Source: ANME-2 cluster archaeon
GTDB taxonomy: Archaea > Halobacteriota > Methanosarcinia > Methanosarcinales > Methanocomedenaceae
Direction of reading: 5' to 3'
Assembly: GCA_023544495.1 (NCBI GenBank)
Contig: JAMJFV010000096.1
Coordinates: 1 to 7,533 of the forward strand
Length of the DNA: 7,533 nt
Numbering within the stretch: position 1 is the stretch's first letter; the number at the start of each line of letters is the position of its first letter. A model generated the notes under the pieces. That model saw only the letters and a list, made by a program, of their open reading frames with translations, was not told the DNA's origin and made no database searches. The position numbers and the translations under genes are program-made. This document shows positions 1 through 5,680 of the stretch, one piece after another.

Positions 1-25
1 ATGAGCGAATTCATGGTAATGAAGA

Positions 26-67
26 TTCCCGTTGAAATTGATCCTTTTTTCCCACCAATTTTGACCC
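26..67 (-). repeat. Left-end terminal repeat pair of the mini-element
   Basis: Two tandem copies are seen at 26-44 (TTCCCGTTGAAATTGATCC) and 49-67 (TTCCCACCAATTTTGACCC). They are offset by 23 bases and oriented opposite to the right-end pair. They are the likely transposase-binding sites of the left end. Confidence 0.65.
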
Positions 68-127
68 ACCTTCATATAACATTTCATACCTTTAATAGTT
101 ACTATTTTCCACTAAATCAAATGTTCC

Positions 128-157
128 AGATTTTGGGGTGACTAGCCCCCAAAATCT
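128..157. repeat. Perfect 11-bp hairpin inside the mini-element
   Basis: AGATTTTGGGG (128-138) and CCCCAAAATCT (147-157) are exact inverted repeats around an 8-base loop. Neither strand has a T-run directly after the stem, so it is not a typical U-tract terminator. Because it lies in the core of the element, it may insulate against read-through or be a structural part of the element; the function is unknown. Confidence 0.5.
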
Positions 158-306
158 TCCACTCACTGAATCAATAGTGATTGCCGGGAATCTTCTTCTC
201 CTCTCCACTTTTAGAATCGTGCCTCTTGAGTCTATAACTCTTGCCAGTGATGTAAAAGACATGTGAATGATGTAACAGTCGATCTGAGAATTTTGATATA
301 TAGGGT

Positions 307-349
307 GGGTCAATTCTCAATGATAAAGTGGGTCAATTTTTAGTGAGAA
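307..349 (+). repeat. Right-end terminal repeat pair of the mini-element
   Basis: Two direct copies are seen at 307-326 (GGGTCAATTCTCAATGATAA) and 330-349 (GGGTCAATTTTTAGTGAGAA), offset by 23 bases, the same pitch as at the left end. Both are preceded by GTG, so the repeated unit reads GTGGGTCAATT. Confidence 0.7.
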
Positions 350-354
350 TTTTC

Positions 355-378
355 AAATAATAAGATTTATGATTATTT
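355..378 (-). terminator. Possible 3' end signal of the MgtE-type transporter gene
   Basis: Just downstream of the transporter stop codon on the minus strand, AAATAAT (355-361) and ATTATTT (372-378) form an AT-only inverted repeat within a T-rich stretch. Archaeal transcription often ends at T-rich tracts, so this is a plausible terminator. A pure A/T stem is easily found by chance and the call is weak. Confidence 0.3.
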
Positions 379-399
379 AAAAGCTTGCAACTACTGATA

Positions 400-1650
400 T
401 TACACCATGTTCGCTATCATAAGTACAGCCACCAGACATAGAGCACCAAAAGCATCAACTATACTTGACATCATGGGAATGCTGTGGTTATCAGGGTCCA
501 GCCTGAACCTGTAAGCTGCAACAGCTACATAATACCCCACAAAGTTCACAATAGTAACAGCGGTCAGACCAGCAGCCGTGCTGATAAATATGAGAGTCCA
601 TACATCCGTGGTAGTGATCCCCATCAGCATGCTTGCAACAAAAGCAGAAATCCCTACAAGCGGGAACACCACCAGAGAGTAAAGATATAACAGCAGGAAA
701 TTGGGCAATATCTGTTTTTTGGGAAATACATTCGGTTTGAACATACCTGTGTGAAGCATTGAGGACAACCTGGACGTGAGAATACCTCCAAGTGCATTAT
801 TGTCCTCCAGGAACAGCGGCACCATAACAAGCAGGGCAGGCAGCAACAGAAAACCATCCATTTTCGCATTAATTACCAGTCCGGCGATGGTACTCATAAA
901 ACCTGCAATAAGTAGCATAGGGATGCTCTCATACACGATCCGTTTCATAATATCCAGCTTTGAACGAACGGTTAACCAGATAATTGCCAGTACCATTACA
1001 CCGAACATGATGAACGCAATAGTATGAAGAGTTGCCCCGTTCCCCCCTATCAATATTACGGCAAAGAAAAGGGCAGGCAGGGTGACCATATCACCGGCAG
1101 CCGTGATAATGGGCGCACTCATATTGTCAATATCCCATCCCCGATCATGTCCGGTCATCGCAACTCCAATGGTAATTAACAGAACAAAGATACTGGAAAT
1201 AATTCCTCCGATCATTGATATTAATACAAATTCAACCATGCCGATACTCTCTATCCCCAGTACTATCGCCAGTCCCCTTGCCATCACACCCAGAGCAAAA
1301 GAAACCACTAATGTGTTGATCATAGATGCAAAAATATTCTGGCTTAGTATGCTACCGGACTTCAATGAAGTCGAGAACATACCGGTATGTAGGGCAGTAC
1401 CTAACCGGGAACCCATGGCTCCGAAAATGTTCCCCCTCATACCTATGGCAGGGGTGATGATCAGTATCAATCCTGGCATGGTCTCCAGCAAACCAGTCAT
1501 CATACCAAGTACAATCCCGGCTGCCAGACTCATAAAGCTCATTAGTAGAAGACCGGAAAATCCTTCTTTGAGGGTTGAACGGGTGATTTGATACTGCAGG
1601 GATTTCCTGAATGACATATCGTTAAAAGTATCTTCCTCAAAATCTGCCAT
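400..1650 (-). CDS. mgtE: MgtE/SLC41-type divalent cation (Mg2+) transporter, membrane domain only, duplicated
   Basis: This is a 416-residue polytopic membrane protein made of two SLC41/MgtE-type halves. Both halves carry the same signature: residues 57-92 contain TPAIGMRGNIFGAMGSRLGT and end in LHTGMF, and residues 268-303 contain EDNNALGGILTSRLSSMLHT and end in HTGMF. The second MgtE signature also occurs twice, around 173-197 (DIDNMSAPIITAAGDMV) and 383-403 (DPDNHSIPMMSSIVDAFG). D187 and D399 lie where the pore Mg2+-binding Asp of MgtE would be expected. It is predicted to move Mg2+ or a related divalent ion across the cytoplasmic membrane. Bacterial MgtE has a cytosolic N domain and CBS pair before one membrane domain; here only about 30 residues precede the first helix, so that sensor module is missing. 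The ATG start is supported by GAGGG (1657-1661) six bases upstream. The gene is divergent from the PhoU/TrkA_C gene, its likely regulatory partner. The family is secure; the exact ion is inferred. Confidence 0.88.
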   Translation of the reverse strand: MADFEEDTFNDMSFRKSLQYQITRSTLKEGFSGLLLMSFMSLAAGIVLGMMTGLLETMPGLILIITPAIGMRGNIFGAMGSRLGTALHTGMFSTSLKSGSILSQNIFASMINTLVVSFALGVMARGLAIVLGIESIGMVEFVLISMIGGIISSIFVLLITIGVAMTGHDRGWDIDNMSAPIITAAGDMVTLPALFFAVILIGGNGATLHTIAFIMFGVMVLAIIWLTVRSKLDIMKRIVYESIPMLLIAGFMSTIAGLVINAKMDGFLLLPALLVMVPLFLEDNNALGGILTSRLSSMLHTGMFKPNVFPKKQILPNFLLLYLYSLVVFPLVGISAFVASMLMGITTTDVWTLIFISTAAGLTAVTIVNFVGYYVAVAAYRFRLDPDNHSIPMMSSIVDAFGALCLVAVLMIANMV

Positions 1651-1656
1651 ATCAAT

Positions 1657-1661
1657 CCCTC
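1657..1661 (-). promoter_or_regulatory. Ribosome-binding site of the transporter gene
   Basis: On the minus strand GAGGG lies six bases before the ATG at 1650 and supports that start. Confidence 0.55.
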
Positions 1662-1685
1662 ATCGGTGGTTTTATGTATCGTTAA

Positions 1686-1693
1686 CTTAAATA
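1686..1693. promoter_or_regulatory. TATA-like box shared by the divergent pair
   Basis: CTTAAATA on the plus strand reads TATTTAAG on the minus strand. Its centre (about 1690) is about 28 bases before the plus-strand ATG at 1718, which predicts a leaderless or nearly leaderless plus transcript. It is about 40 bases before the minus-strand ATG at 1650, which predicts a leader of about 14 nt carrying the GAGGG site. It is the only good A/T box in the 67-base gap, so one box could drive both genes, or one gene could use an unrecognised weaker site. Confidence 0.5.
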
Positions 1694-1717
1694 GACTGCT
1701 ATTCAGGTAGATTTATT

Positions 1718-2923
1718 ATGCCAAAGAAGATTGAACATTGTTCATTAAATATGAAAGAGCTCCTTGTGGGGATGAAAGATACTTCCGAACTGATGCTGGA
1801 CCTGGCATATTCTGCTGTCATCTATGACGATGAAGATATAGCAGAAGAAGTACTCCGCCTGGAAGAAAAAGTGGATACTCTTGAATATCACATGAAAATA
1901 ACTGCCATGCAGGCTGCCCGCAGTATTGACGATGCACACCAGTTATCAGGTGTACTCAAAGCAGCATCTGCAGCAGAGAATATTGCCAATGCCGCAGGTG
2001 ATATTGCTAATATCGTACGGCTTAAGATGGGGATCCCGCCAGTATTGAAAGCAGATATTCGTGAAGCAGAAGAAACAGTTACACGGGTAACAATTGAACC
2101 CGATAGCCCTATTATCGGAAAGACTCTGGGTGAGCTCAAACTTGAAACTGAGACCGGAATGGGTGTCATAGCCATACGGCAGGGTTCATCCTGGATATAT
2201 GACCCTGAACTGGATACATCTGTTCTGGCAGGCGACATCCTGTTCGCACGAGGTCATGACGAAGGGCTCCCCCTGTTTACGGAATTGGTAACCGGAAAGC
2301 CCTTTGTAAAGCGTGAGTTAAAACCTTCCAGGACCATTGATGACCTGGAGAAAGCTGTGGATATTGTTATTGAGATGAAGAACAAATCTGAACTCTCGGT
2401 AGGTCTGGCATATTCTGCTGTATTGTTCTATAACAAGGAGATCGCTGATGAGGTCAGGATTCTGGAAGAAGAGATGGACCAGATGAAATACGACCTCCAG
2501 CACTGGGTACTTGAGAGTGCCAAGTATATGGATGATGTTGACCAGTTAAGGGGTCTGTTACATCTTGCAAACGCTTCTGAATATATATCTGACGCTGCTT
2601 ACGAAATTGCAGATATTGTACTTCGCGAGATAGAACTGCATCCCATCTTCATGATGGCGGTCCGGGAATCGGATGAGGTGATATCAATGATCAATGTATT
2701 TGACTGTTCACCCATTGTTAACAAGACCCTGGGTGAACTTGAACTTTCTACCGAGACCGGTATGTACATCATGGCGGTTAAACGAGGCAGCCGATGGATA
2801 TACCGCCCCAGTGCACGAACCCGGATAATAGGCGATGACGTGTTGATTGCCAGAGGTTCCCATGAAGGTGAAGCCCAATTACTCGAAATGACAGCCTGTC
2901 CGGTAGAACTGAAGAATACCTGA
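1718..2923 (+). CDS. Soluble regulator with tandem PhoU-like and TrkA_C (RCK_C) domains, probable cation-transporter partner
   Basis: This 401-residue cytosolic protein is a head-to-tail duplication. Unit 1 has a helical PhoU-like domain (about 11-105) and a TrkA_C/RCK_C domain (about 122-192). Unit 2 repeats both at about 210-306 and 320-392. Matching segments include LAYSAVIYDDEDIAEEV / LAYSAVLFYNKEIADEV, SIDDAHQL / YMDDVDQL, and the RCK_C core GKTLGELKLETETGM / NKTLGELELSTETGM followed by GSSWIY / GSRWIY and GDILFARG / DDVLIARG. RCK_C domains bind small ligands or ions and gate or tune potassium channels and transporters. There is no NAD-binding RCK_N domain and no membrane segment. Divergence from an MgtE-type transporter that lacks its own CBS sensor suggests it controls that transporter; this is inference. 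The ATG is preceded by AGGTAG (1705-1710), a weak ribosome-binding site, and by a TATA-like box about 28 bases upstream. The ligand is unknown. Confidence 0.85.
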   Translation: MPKKIEHCSLNMKELLVGMKDTSELMLDLAYSAVIYDDEDIAEEVLRLEEKVDTLEYHMKITAMQAARSIDDAHQLSGVLKAASAAENIANAAGDIANIVRLKMGIPPVLKADIREAEETVTRVTIEPDSPIIGKTLGELKLETETGMGVIAIRQGSSWIYDPELDTSVLAGDILFARGHDEGLPLFTELVTGKPFVKRELKPSRTIDDLEKAVDIVIEMKNKSELSVGLAYSAVLFYNKEIADEVRILEEEMDQMKYDLQHWVLESAKYMDDVDQLRGLLHLANASEYISDAAYEIADIVLREIELHPIFMMAVRESDEVISMINVFDCSPIVNKTLGELELSTETGMYIMAVKRGSRWIYRPSARTRIIGDDVLIARGSHEGEAQLLEMTACPVELKNT

Positions 2924-2934
2924 CATTGGATCTA

Positions 2935-2960
2935 TTTGTATAATCGTAACATTATACAAA
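2935..2960. terminator. Hairpin terminator candidate after the PhoU/TrkA_C gene
   Basis: TTTGTATAAT (2935-2944) and ATTATACAAA (2951-2960) are an exact 10-bp inverted repeat with loop CGTAAC, starting 12 bases after the stop codon. The following plus-strand sequence is A-rich rather than T-rich, so it is not a classical U-tract terminator. It lies between convergent genes and may act from both sides. Confidence 0.5.
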
Positions 2961-2969
2961 CAATTAAAA

Positions 2970-3003
2970 ATAAGTATCAGGGCCGGAACTATCAGTCCAG
3001 CCC
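2970..3003 (-). terminator. Terminator of the L1-L10-L12 operon
   Basis: Read on the minus strand, GGGCTGGACT pairs with AGTTCCGGCCC around loop GAT (3003 to 2980), with one mismatch and one bulged base. It is followed by a T-rich stretch including TTATTTTTAATTG (about 2975-2963). It starts about 25 bases after the L12 stop codon. A GC-rich stem followed by a T-tract fits a transcription end for the ribosomal operon. Confidence 0.6.
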
Positions 3004-3027
3004 GTAACGTTTGAACTATGGTACTAT

Positions 3028-3339
3028 TTAACCGAACAGAGCGCCAAGTCCTTCCATTCCGCTCTCTTCTGCCTCTTCTGCTGTTTCCTCGGCTGCTGCC
3101 TCTTCTACTTTTGCCGGGGCTTCGACTGAAGCGGCTGGTGCTGCTGCTGCAGCTGGTGCTGCAAAAGCGGCTTTCTCGATAGCTTCTTCAATATTAATAT
3201 CCTCTAACGATGCGGTCAGGGCTTTTACCCTTGCTACATTGACTTCCACACCTGCAGACTCAAGTACGGATGTGATTGATTCTTCCGTTACTTCTTTACC
3301 TGCATTGTGCAGTAATAGTGCTGCATAAACATATTCCAT
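3028..3339 (-). CDS. rpl12p: Ribosomal protein L12 (archaeal P1-type stalk protein)
   Basis: This 103-residue protein is of the archaeal/eukaryotic P1/P2 type, unrelated in fold to bacterial L7/L12. An N-terminal helical dimerisation domain (1-58, starting MEYVYAALLL) is followed by an Ala/Pro/Glu-rich flexible hinge (about 59-92) and the conserved tail GMEGLGALFG. Dimers bind the C-terminal helices of L10 and recruit translational GTPases through the tail. It is the last gene of the L1-L10-L12 operon, 45 bases after L10. The start is well supported by AGGTGAT (3345-3351), five bases upstream of the ATG. A hairpin and T-tract follow the stop. Length and tail are normal for the family. Confidence 0.96.
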   Translation of the reverse strand: MEYVYAALLLHNAGKEVTEESITSVLESAGVEVNVARVKALTASLEDINIEEAIEKAAFAAPAAAAAPAASVEAPAKVEEAAAEETAEEAEESGMEGLGALFG

Positions 3340-3344
3340 TTCTT

Positions 3345-3351
3345 ATCACCT
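3345..3351 (-). promoter_or_regulatory. Strong ribosome-binding site of L12
   Basis: The minus strand reads AGGTGAT five bases before the L12 ATG, a near-complete match to the archaeal 16S 3' end complement. A strong site fits the need to make several L12 copies per ribosome. Confidence 0.75.
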
Positions 3352-3384
3352 TTTATCAATTGTTGACTATAATTTATTCAAATT

Positions 3385-4404
3385 CTATCCGAACAGTGCA
3401 CCAAGCCCTCCGGCGGCATCCTCTTCGGTTACTTCTTCAGCGGTTTCTTCTGCTACTTCCTCTGCTGGCTTTGCTTTTTCTTCGGCTGCAGGCTGGCCTG
3501 CCTTGGCCTGTGCACCCAGCAAACCTTTCAGATCATCATCCAGTGCTTCATCTGACAGAACTCTTGCAAGAGCAAACATCTTACTTTGGGCTTTGAGCAA
3601 CAATATATCCATCACTTCAGGACTAAATATTACTCCATTAACTGCCAGGTTCCTTGACTCTGAAACTGCCTTTGATATCAATGCCTGTATCGAAGTACTG
3701 GTTGGATATGCCGCATTGACAGACAGATTGAACGCCTGTTTGGCAGCAGTTATAAAGTTTTGTGTGTATAATGCCTCATCAATTGAAAGGTCAGAGCCTT
3801 CCAACACCGTACCATCCTCGAAAGTTGCCCTCAGGTCCAGTCCCAGCTCAAGAGGAAATATCTCAAGACGGGCAAGCATTGCCGCAAGTTTTTGAGAGAC
3901 CACTTCACCTTCCTTTGCTACGACCTTTGTTTCCCTTATAACAACTTTTCCACCATCTATACCGGCAGGTATTCCGGCTGTTTGCAGGTCACCCACAATT
4001 GGGCCCGGAGGGAAAAAGGTCGGACCTTTCTCAACAATAATATCTTTTGGTGACACCATGCCGCCTTTTATTGGTGAGGGTGTCTTGCTTGAATTGAGGA
4101 GCTTGAATATTTTGAACGAGTTCGTATTGGAAAATATCAGACCCGTTTCCTGGTCAATATATTTTTCTAAAGATTTGATCCCATCTGAGGACTCTTCCAT
4201 TGCCCTGCGTATCAGGGTGTTCTTGCTTACTTTGATGTGCACCGAATCTCTCAGGCTAGAGCGCATCTGCTGGAACTGTTTTGAAGGCAGTCCGTGGATA
4301 CCTATCAGTCCAACAACAGAATATTCATTGAACCTGGCCTTGATATCCTCAATCTCGTTCTTCTTCCACTGAGGTATATGCTCACTGTGGTGTACTTCGT
4401 CCAT
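3385..4404 (-). CDS. rplP0: Ribosomal protein L10 (archaeal P0, stalk base)
   Basis: This 339-residue protein is the acidic P0-type L10 that anchors the stalk on 23S rRNA. The N-terminal rRNA-binding domain (about 1-105) contains VGLIGIHGLPSKQFQQMR and KVSKNTLIRRAM. An archaeal/eukaryotic insertion domain follows (about 106-185, including FFPPGPIVGDLQTAGIPAG). Helices binding L12 dimers lie at about 220-300, then an Ala/Glu-rich hinge (about 298-331) and the tail GGLGALFG. The tail matches that of L12, so each stalk carries the GTPase-recruiting peptide on P0 as well. The ATG lies one base after the L1 stop codon, with AAGGTGAT (4410-4417) overlapping the L1 terminus, so translation is probably coupled. 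Length is normal for archaeal P0. Confidence 0.96.
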   Translation of the reverse strand: MDEVHHSEHIPQWKKNEIEDIKARFNEYSVVGLIGIHGLPSKQFQQMRSSLRDSVHIKVSKNTLIRRAMEESSDGIKSLEKYIDQETGLIFSNTNSFKIFKLLNSSKTPSPIKGGMVSPKDIIVEKGPTFFPPGPIVGDLQTAGIPAGIDGGKVVIRETKVVAKEGEVVSQKLAAMLARLEIFPLELGLDLRATFEDGTVLEGSDLSIDEALYTQNFITAAKQAFNLSVNAAYPTSTSIQALISKAVSESRNLAVNGVIFSPEVMDILLLKAQSKMFALARVLSDEALDDDLKGLLGAQAKAGQPAAEEKAKPAEEVAEETAEEVTEEDAAGGLGALFG

Positions 4405-4405
4405 A

Positions 4406-5047
4406 TTACATCACCTTCACTGCGGGTCCCATTGTGGTCTTGACATACACGGACCTGATATTCTGTTTACCTTTCTCAAGTCTGTGTTCGATCCTGTCAA
4501 TGACCGACTGCACATTCTGGGCAAGTTTTTCAGGGTCCATGTCCCTGCGTCCTACGGGAAGATGGAACGTGAGCCTGTCCTTGCTGCGCACCTTGATCGA
4601 GTTCTTGGCCTTTCTGATAACATCCTCGATGTTCTTATCAGGGGTCAATGGTTCCGGCATCTTACCCCTGGGGCCGAGAACAGGTCCGAGGGACTTGGCA
4701 ATGACAGGCATATAAGCCATATCAGATACAAAGAAATCTATATCATTTGCCAGTTCTCGTGCTTTATTCTTATTATCCCTGAGACTTTCGATCCCTTCAG
4801 GGTCTAATATCAGATCTGCGCCTGCTTTAGTTGCTCTCTGGGCAATATCGCCCTTTGCAAAAATTGCTATCTTTATTGATTTACCCAGCCCGTTTGGAAG
4901 GATGATCTCTTCATCCACACGGTTTGCAGGCTGACTCATATCAATATTCTTAAGATTAAATGCAATATCAACGCTTTCAATGAATTTGCGCTCGGGCGCC
5001 GATTCTAACGCCTGTTTTACTGCTTGTATTGTCTTATCTAACGTCAT
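4406..5047 (-). CDS. rpl1p: Ribosomal protein L1
   Basis: This 213-residue protein has the full archaeal L1 length. Domain I is built from both ends (about 1-66 and 155-213) and domain II lies between. The L1 signature is seen at residues 116-138 (IAKSLGPVLGPRGKMPEPLT). The C-terminal TTMGPAVKV belongs to the RNA-binding face. L1 binds the mobile L1 stalk of 23S rRNA near the E site, and in archaea it also represses its own operon by binding an rRNA-like site in the mRNA. The ATG is preceded by GGAGGT (5052-5057) with a short four-base spacer. It is first in the L1-L10-L12 unit, and a structured leader and TATA-like box lie just upstream. Confidence 0.96.
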   Translation of the reverse strand: MTLDKTIQAVKQALESAPERKFIESVDIAFNLKNIDMSQPANRVDEEIILPNGLGKSIKIAIFAKGDIAQRATKAGADLILDPEGIESLRDNKNKARELANDIDFFVSDMAYMPVIAKSLGPVLGPRGKMPEPLTPDKNIEDVIRKAKNSIKVRSKDRLTFHLPVGRRDMDPEKLAQNVQSVIDRIEHRLEKGKQNIRSVYVKTTMGPAVKVM

Positions 5048-5114
5048 ACATACCTCCGTAGTATTTGCGACATGTGCAACCGACCTTCAGGTCTGCTACG
5101 GTTGTGTAGGGAGT
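5048..5114 (-). promoter_or_regulatory. Structured 5' leader of the L1 operon, likely L1 autoregulatory site
   Basis: On the minus strand CCGTAG (5101-5096) pairs with CTACGG (5061-5056), closing a domain that contains GACC-TGAA-GGTC (5093-5082) and a possible TTGC/GCAA stem (5079-5065). The strand just before the closing arm reads CGCAAATACTACGG, like the UUGAAAUACCACC strand of the L1-binding site in bacterial 23S rRNA, and the opposite strand (CAGACC) resembles the purine-rich GAGGC/GAGCC side. In archaea L1 represses its operon through an rRNA-like mRNA site: within the coding region in Methanococcus, in the leader in Halobacterium. The closing helix includes the first two G bases of the L1 ribosome-binding site. 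Function is inferred from position and fold. Confidence 0.55.
5052..5057 (-). promoter_or_regulatory. Ribosome-binding site of L1
   Basis: GGAGGT is followed by ATGT and then the ATG at 5047. Its first two bases also form the 3' end of the leader's closing helix, so leader folding would reduce access to it. Confidence 0.7.
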
Positions 5115-5134
5115 ACCTTTTACTGCACGATAAG

Positions 5135-5144
5135 TACTTTAAAC
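5135..5144 (-). promoter_or_regulatory. TATA-like box of the L1-L10-L12 operon
   Basis: GTTTAAAGTA on the minus strand lies in the gap between L11 and L1. With the usual archaeal spacing of about 26 bases, transcription would start near 5114 and give a leader of about 67 nt. This fits a separate L1-L10-L12 transcript, as known in Methanococcus and Halobacterium. Confidence 0.55.
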
Positions 5145-5159
5145 TATCGGTCGAATCAC

Positions 5160-5636
5160 TTATGATCCAAGCCTGTCGTCGAAATCCCCGTTCTTTACTG
5201 CTTTTTGTGCTTCACGGGGATCCATATCTTCCACGGTAACTCCCATGGGTACACAGCTACCGATAATTTCATTAACAGCAGATTTAAAATCCGAAGCCAG
5301 CAGACTATCACGTTTCATTCTGGTCACTTTCGACGCCTGTTCAATGGTCATGTTGCCCACGAATTCCGTCCCGGCATGTCCTGATCCCTTCTCAAGGCCC
5401 AGTTCTTTCAAAATCAGCGCAGATGTGGGAGGCGTCCCAATCTCGATAGTATAATTCTTCTTTGCATCAAAGATAATCTTCACAGGGACCTGCATACCGT
5501 TAAAGTCTGCAGTTTTTTCATTGATTTTATCCACGATTTCCTTGATATTTACGCCCATGGGACCAAGGGCCGGACCCAGCGGGGGACCGGGATTGGCTTT
5601 TCCACCAGGGACCAGTGCTTCAACAACTTCACCCAT
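5160..5636 (-). CDS. rpl11p: Ribosomal protein L11
   Basis: This is a 158-residue archaeal L11. The N-terminal domain (about 1-70) has the conserved VPGGKANPGPPLGPALGPMG and NGMQVPVK, and the C-terminal rRNA-binding domain carries TPPTSALILKELG and the VGNMTIEQASKVT region. L11 binds the GTPase-associated centre of 23S rRNA at the base of the stalk. I chose the ATG at 5636, giving MGEVVEALVPGG like other archaeal L11 proteins; the frame also opens with TTG at 5642, two codons earlier. The ribosome-binding site GAGAGG (5645-5650) is eight bases from the ATG but only two from the TTG, favouring the ATG. It follows spt5 by 41 bases and is probably co-transcribed with it; a 112-base gap with its own promoter separates it from L1. 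Confidence 0.95.
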   Translation of the reverse strand: MGEVVEALVPGGKANPGPPLGPALGPMGVNIKEIVDKINEKTADFNGMQVPVKIIFDAKKNYTIEIGTPPTSALILKELGLEKGSGHAGTEFVGNMTIEQASKVTRMKRDSLLASDFKSAVNEIIGSCVPMGVTVEDMDPREAQKAVKNGDFDDRLGS

Positions 5637-5665
5637 CTTCAATTCCTCTCATTATAATTCTAATA

Positions 5666-5680
5666 TAGGATGTGATCCTA
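5666..5680. repeat. Small hairpin over the spt5 stop codon
   Basis: TAGGAT (5666-5671) and ATCCTA (5675-5680) form a perfect 6-bp stem with loop GTG that includes the spt5 TAG stop. It could slow read-through into L11 or be fortuitous. There is no T-run beside it. Confidence 0.3.

Larger units (their letters stand above)
20..355. mobile_element. Putative MITE-like mini-element with IS21-type multiple terminal repeats
   Basis: Four copies of a 19-20 base repeat (consensus about GGGTCAATTTTNANTGRGAA) flank a 230-base core. Two lie at the left end in reverse orientation (26-44 and 49-67) and two at the right end in forward orientation (307-326 and 330-349). Within each end the copies are 23 bases apart, and all four point outward. 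Extending outward, the left end begins TGAAGATTCCCGTTGA at 20 and the right end, read on the minus strand from 355, begins TGAAAATTCTCACTAA, so the unit has imperfect terminal inverted repeats of about 50 bases with TG...CA tips. Paired transposase-binding repeats at each end with TG/CA tips are typical of IS21-family elements; the family assignment is inference. No transposase fits in the core, so any mobility would need a transposase in trans. A target duplication is not clear: the flanking octamers CATGGTAA and AATAATAA share only 5 of 8 bases. Confidence 0.6.

Noticed and set aside
1..141. Plus-strand open frame of 46 codons starting with the ATG at the window edge
   Set aside because: It crosses both left-end repeats and ends in the hairpin, with no recognisable product. 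The ATG at position 1 is probably coincidence.
92..313. 73-residue minus-strand open frame in the left region
   Set aside because: It begins inside the right-end terminal repeat and runs through the hairpin, has no ribosome-binding site and no recognisable family. It is best explained as chance within the mini-element.
1082..1591. 169-residue plus-strand open frame opposite the transporter
   Set aside because: It lies wholly within a strongly supported membrane protein gene on the other strand and has no family features.
4980..5047. Methanococcus-style L1-binding site inside the start of the L1 coding region
   Set aside because: The region has short GC-rich inverted repeats (GGCG/CGCC) but not the closing helix and GAGAAA-type strand of the Methanococcus site. 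The leader at 5048-5114 is the better candidate.
5637..5642. TTG at 5642 as the start of L11
   Set aside because: The GAGAGG site is only two bases before this TTG but eight before ATG 5636, and the ATG gives the normal N terminus of archaeal L11.
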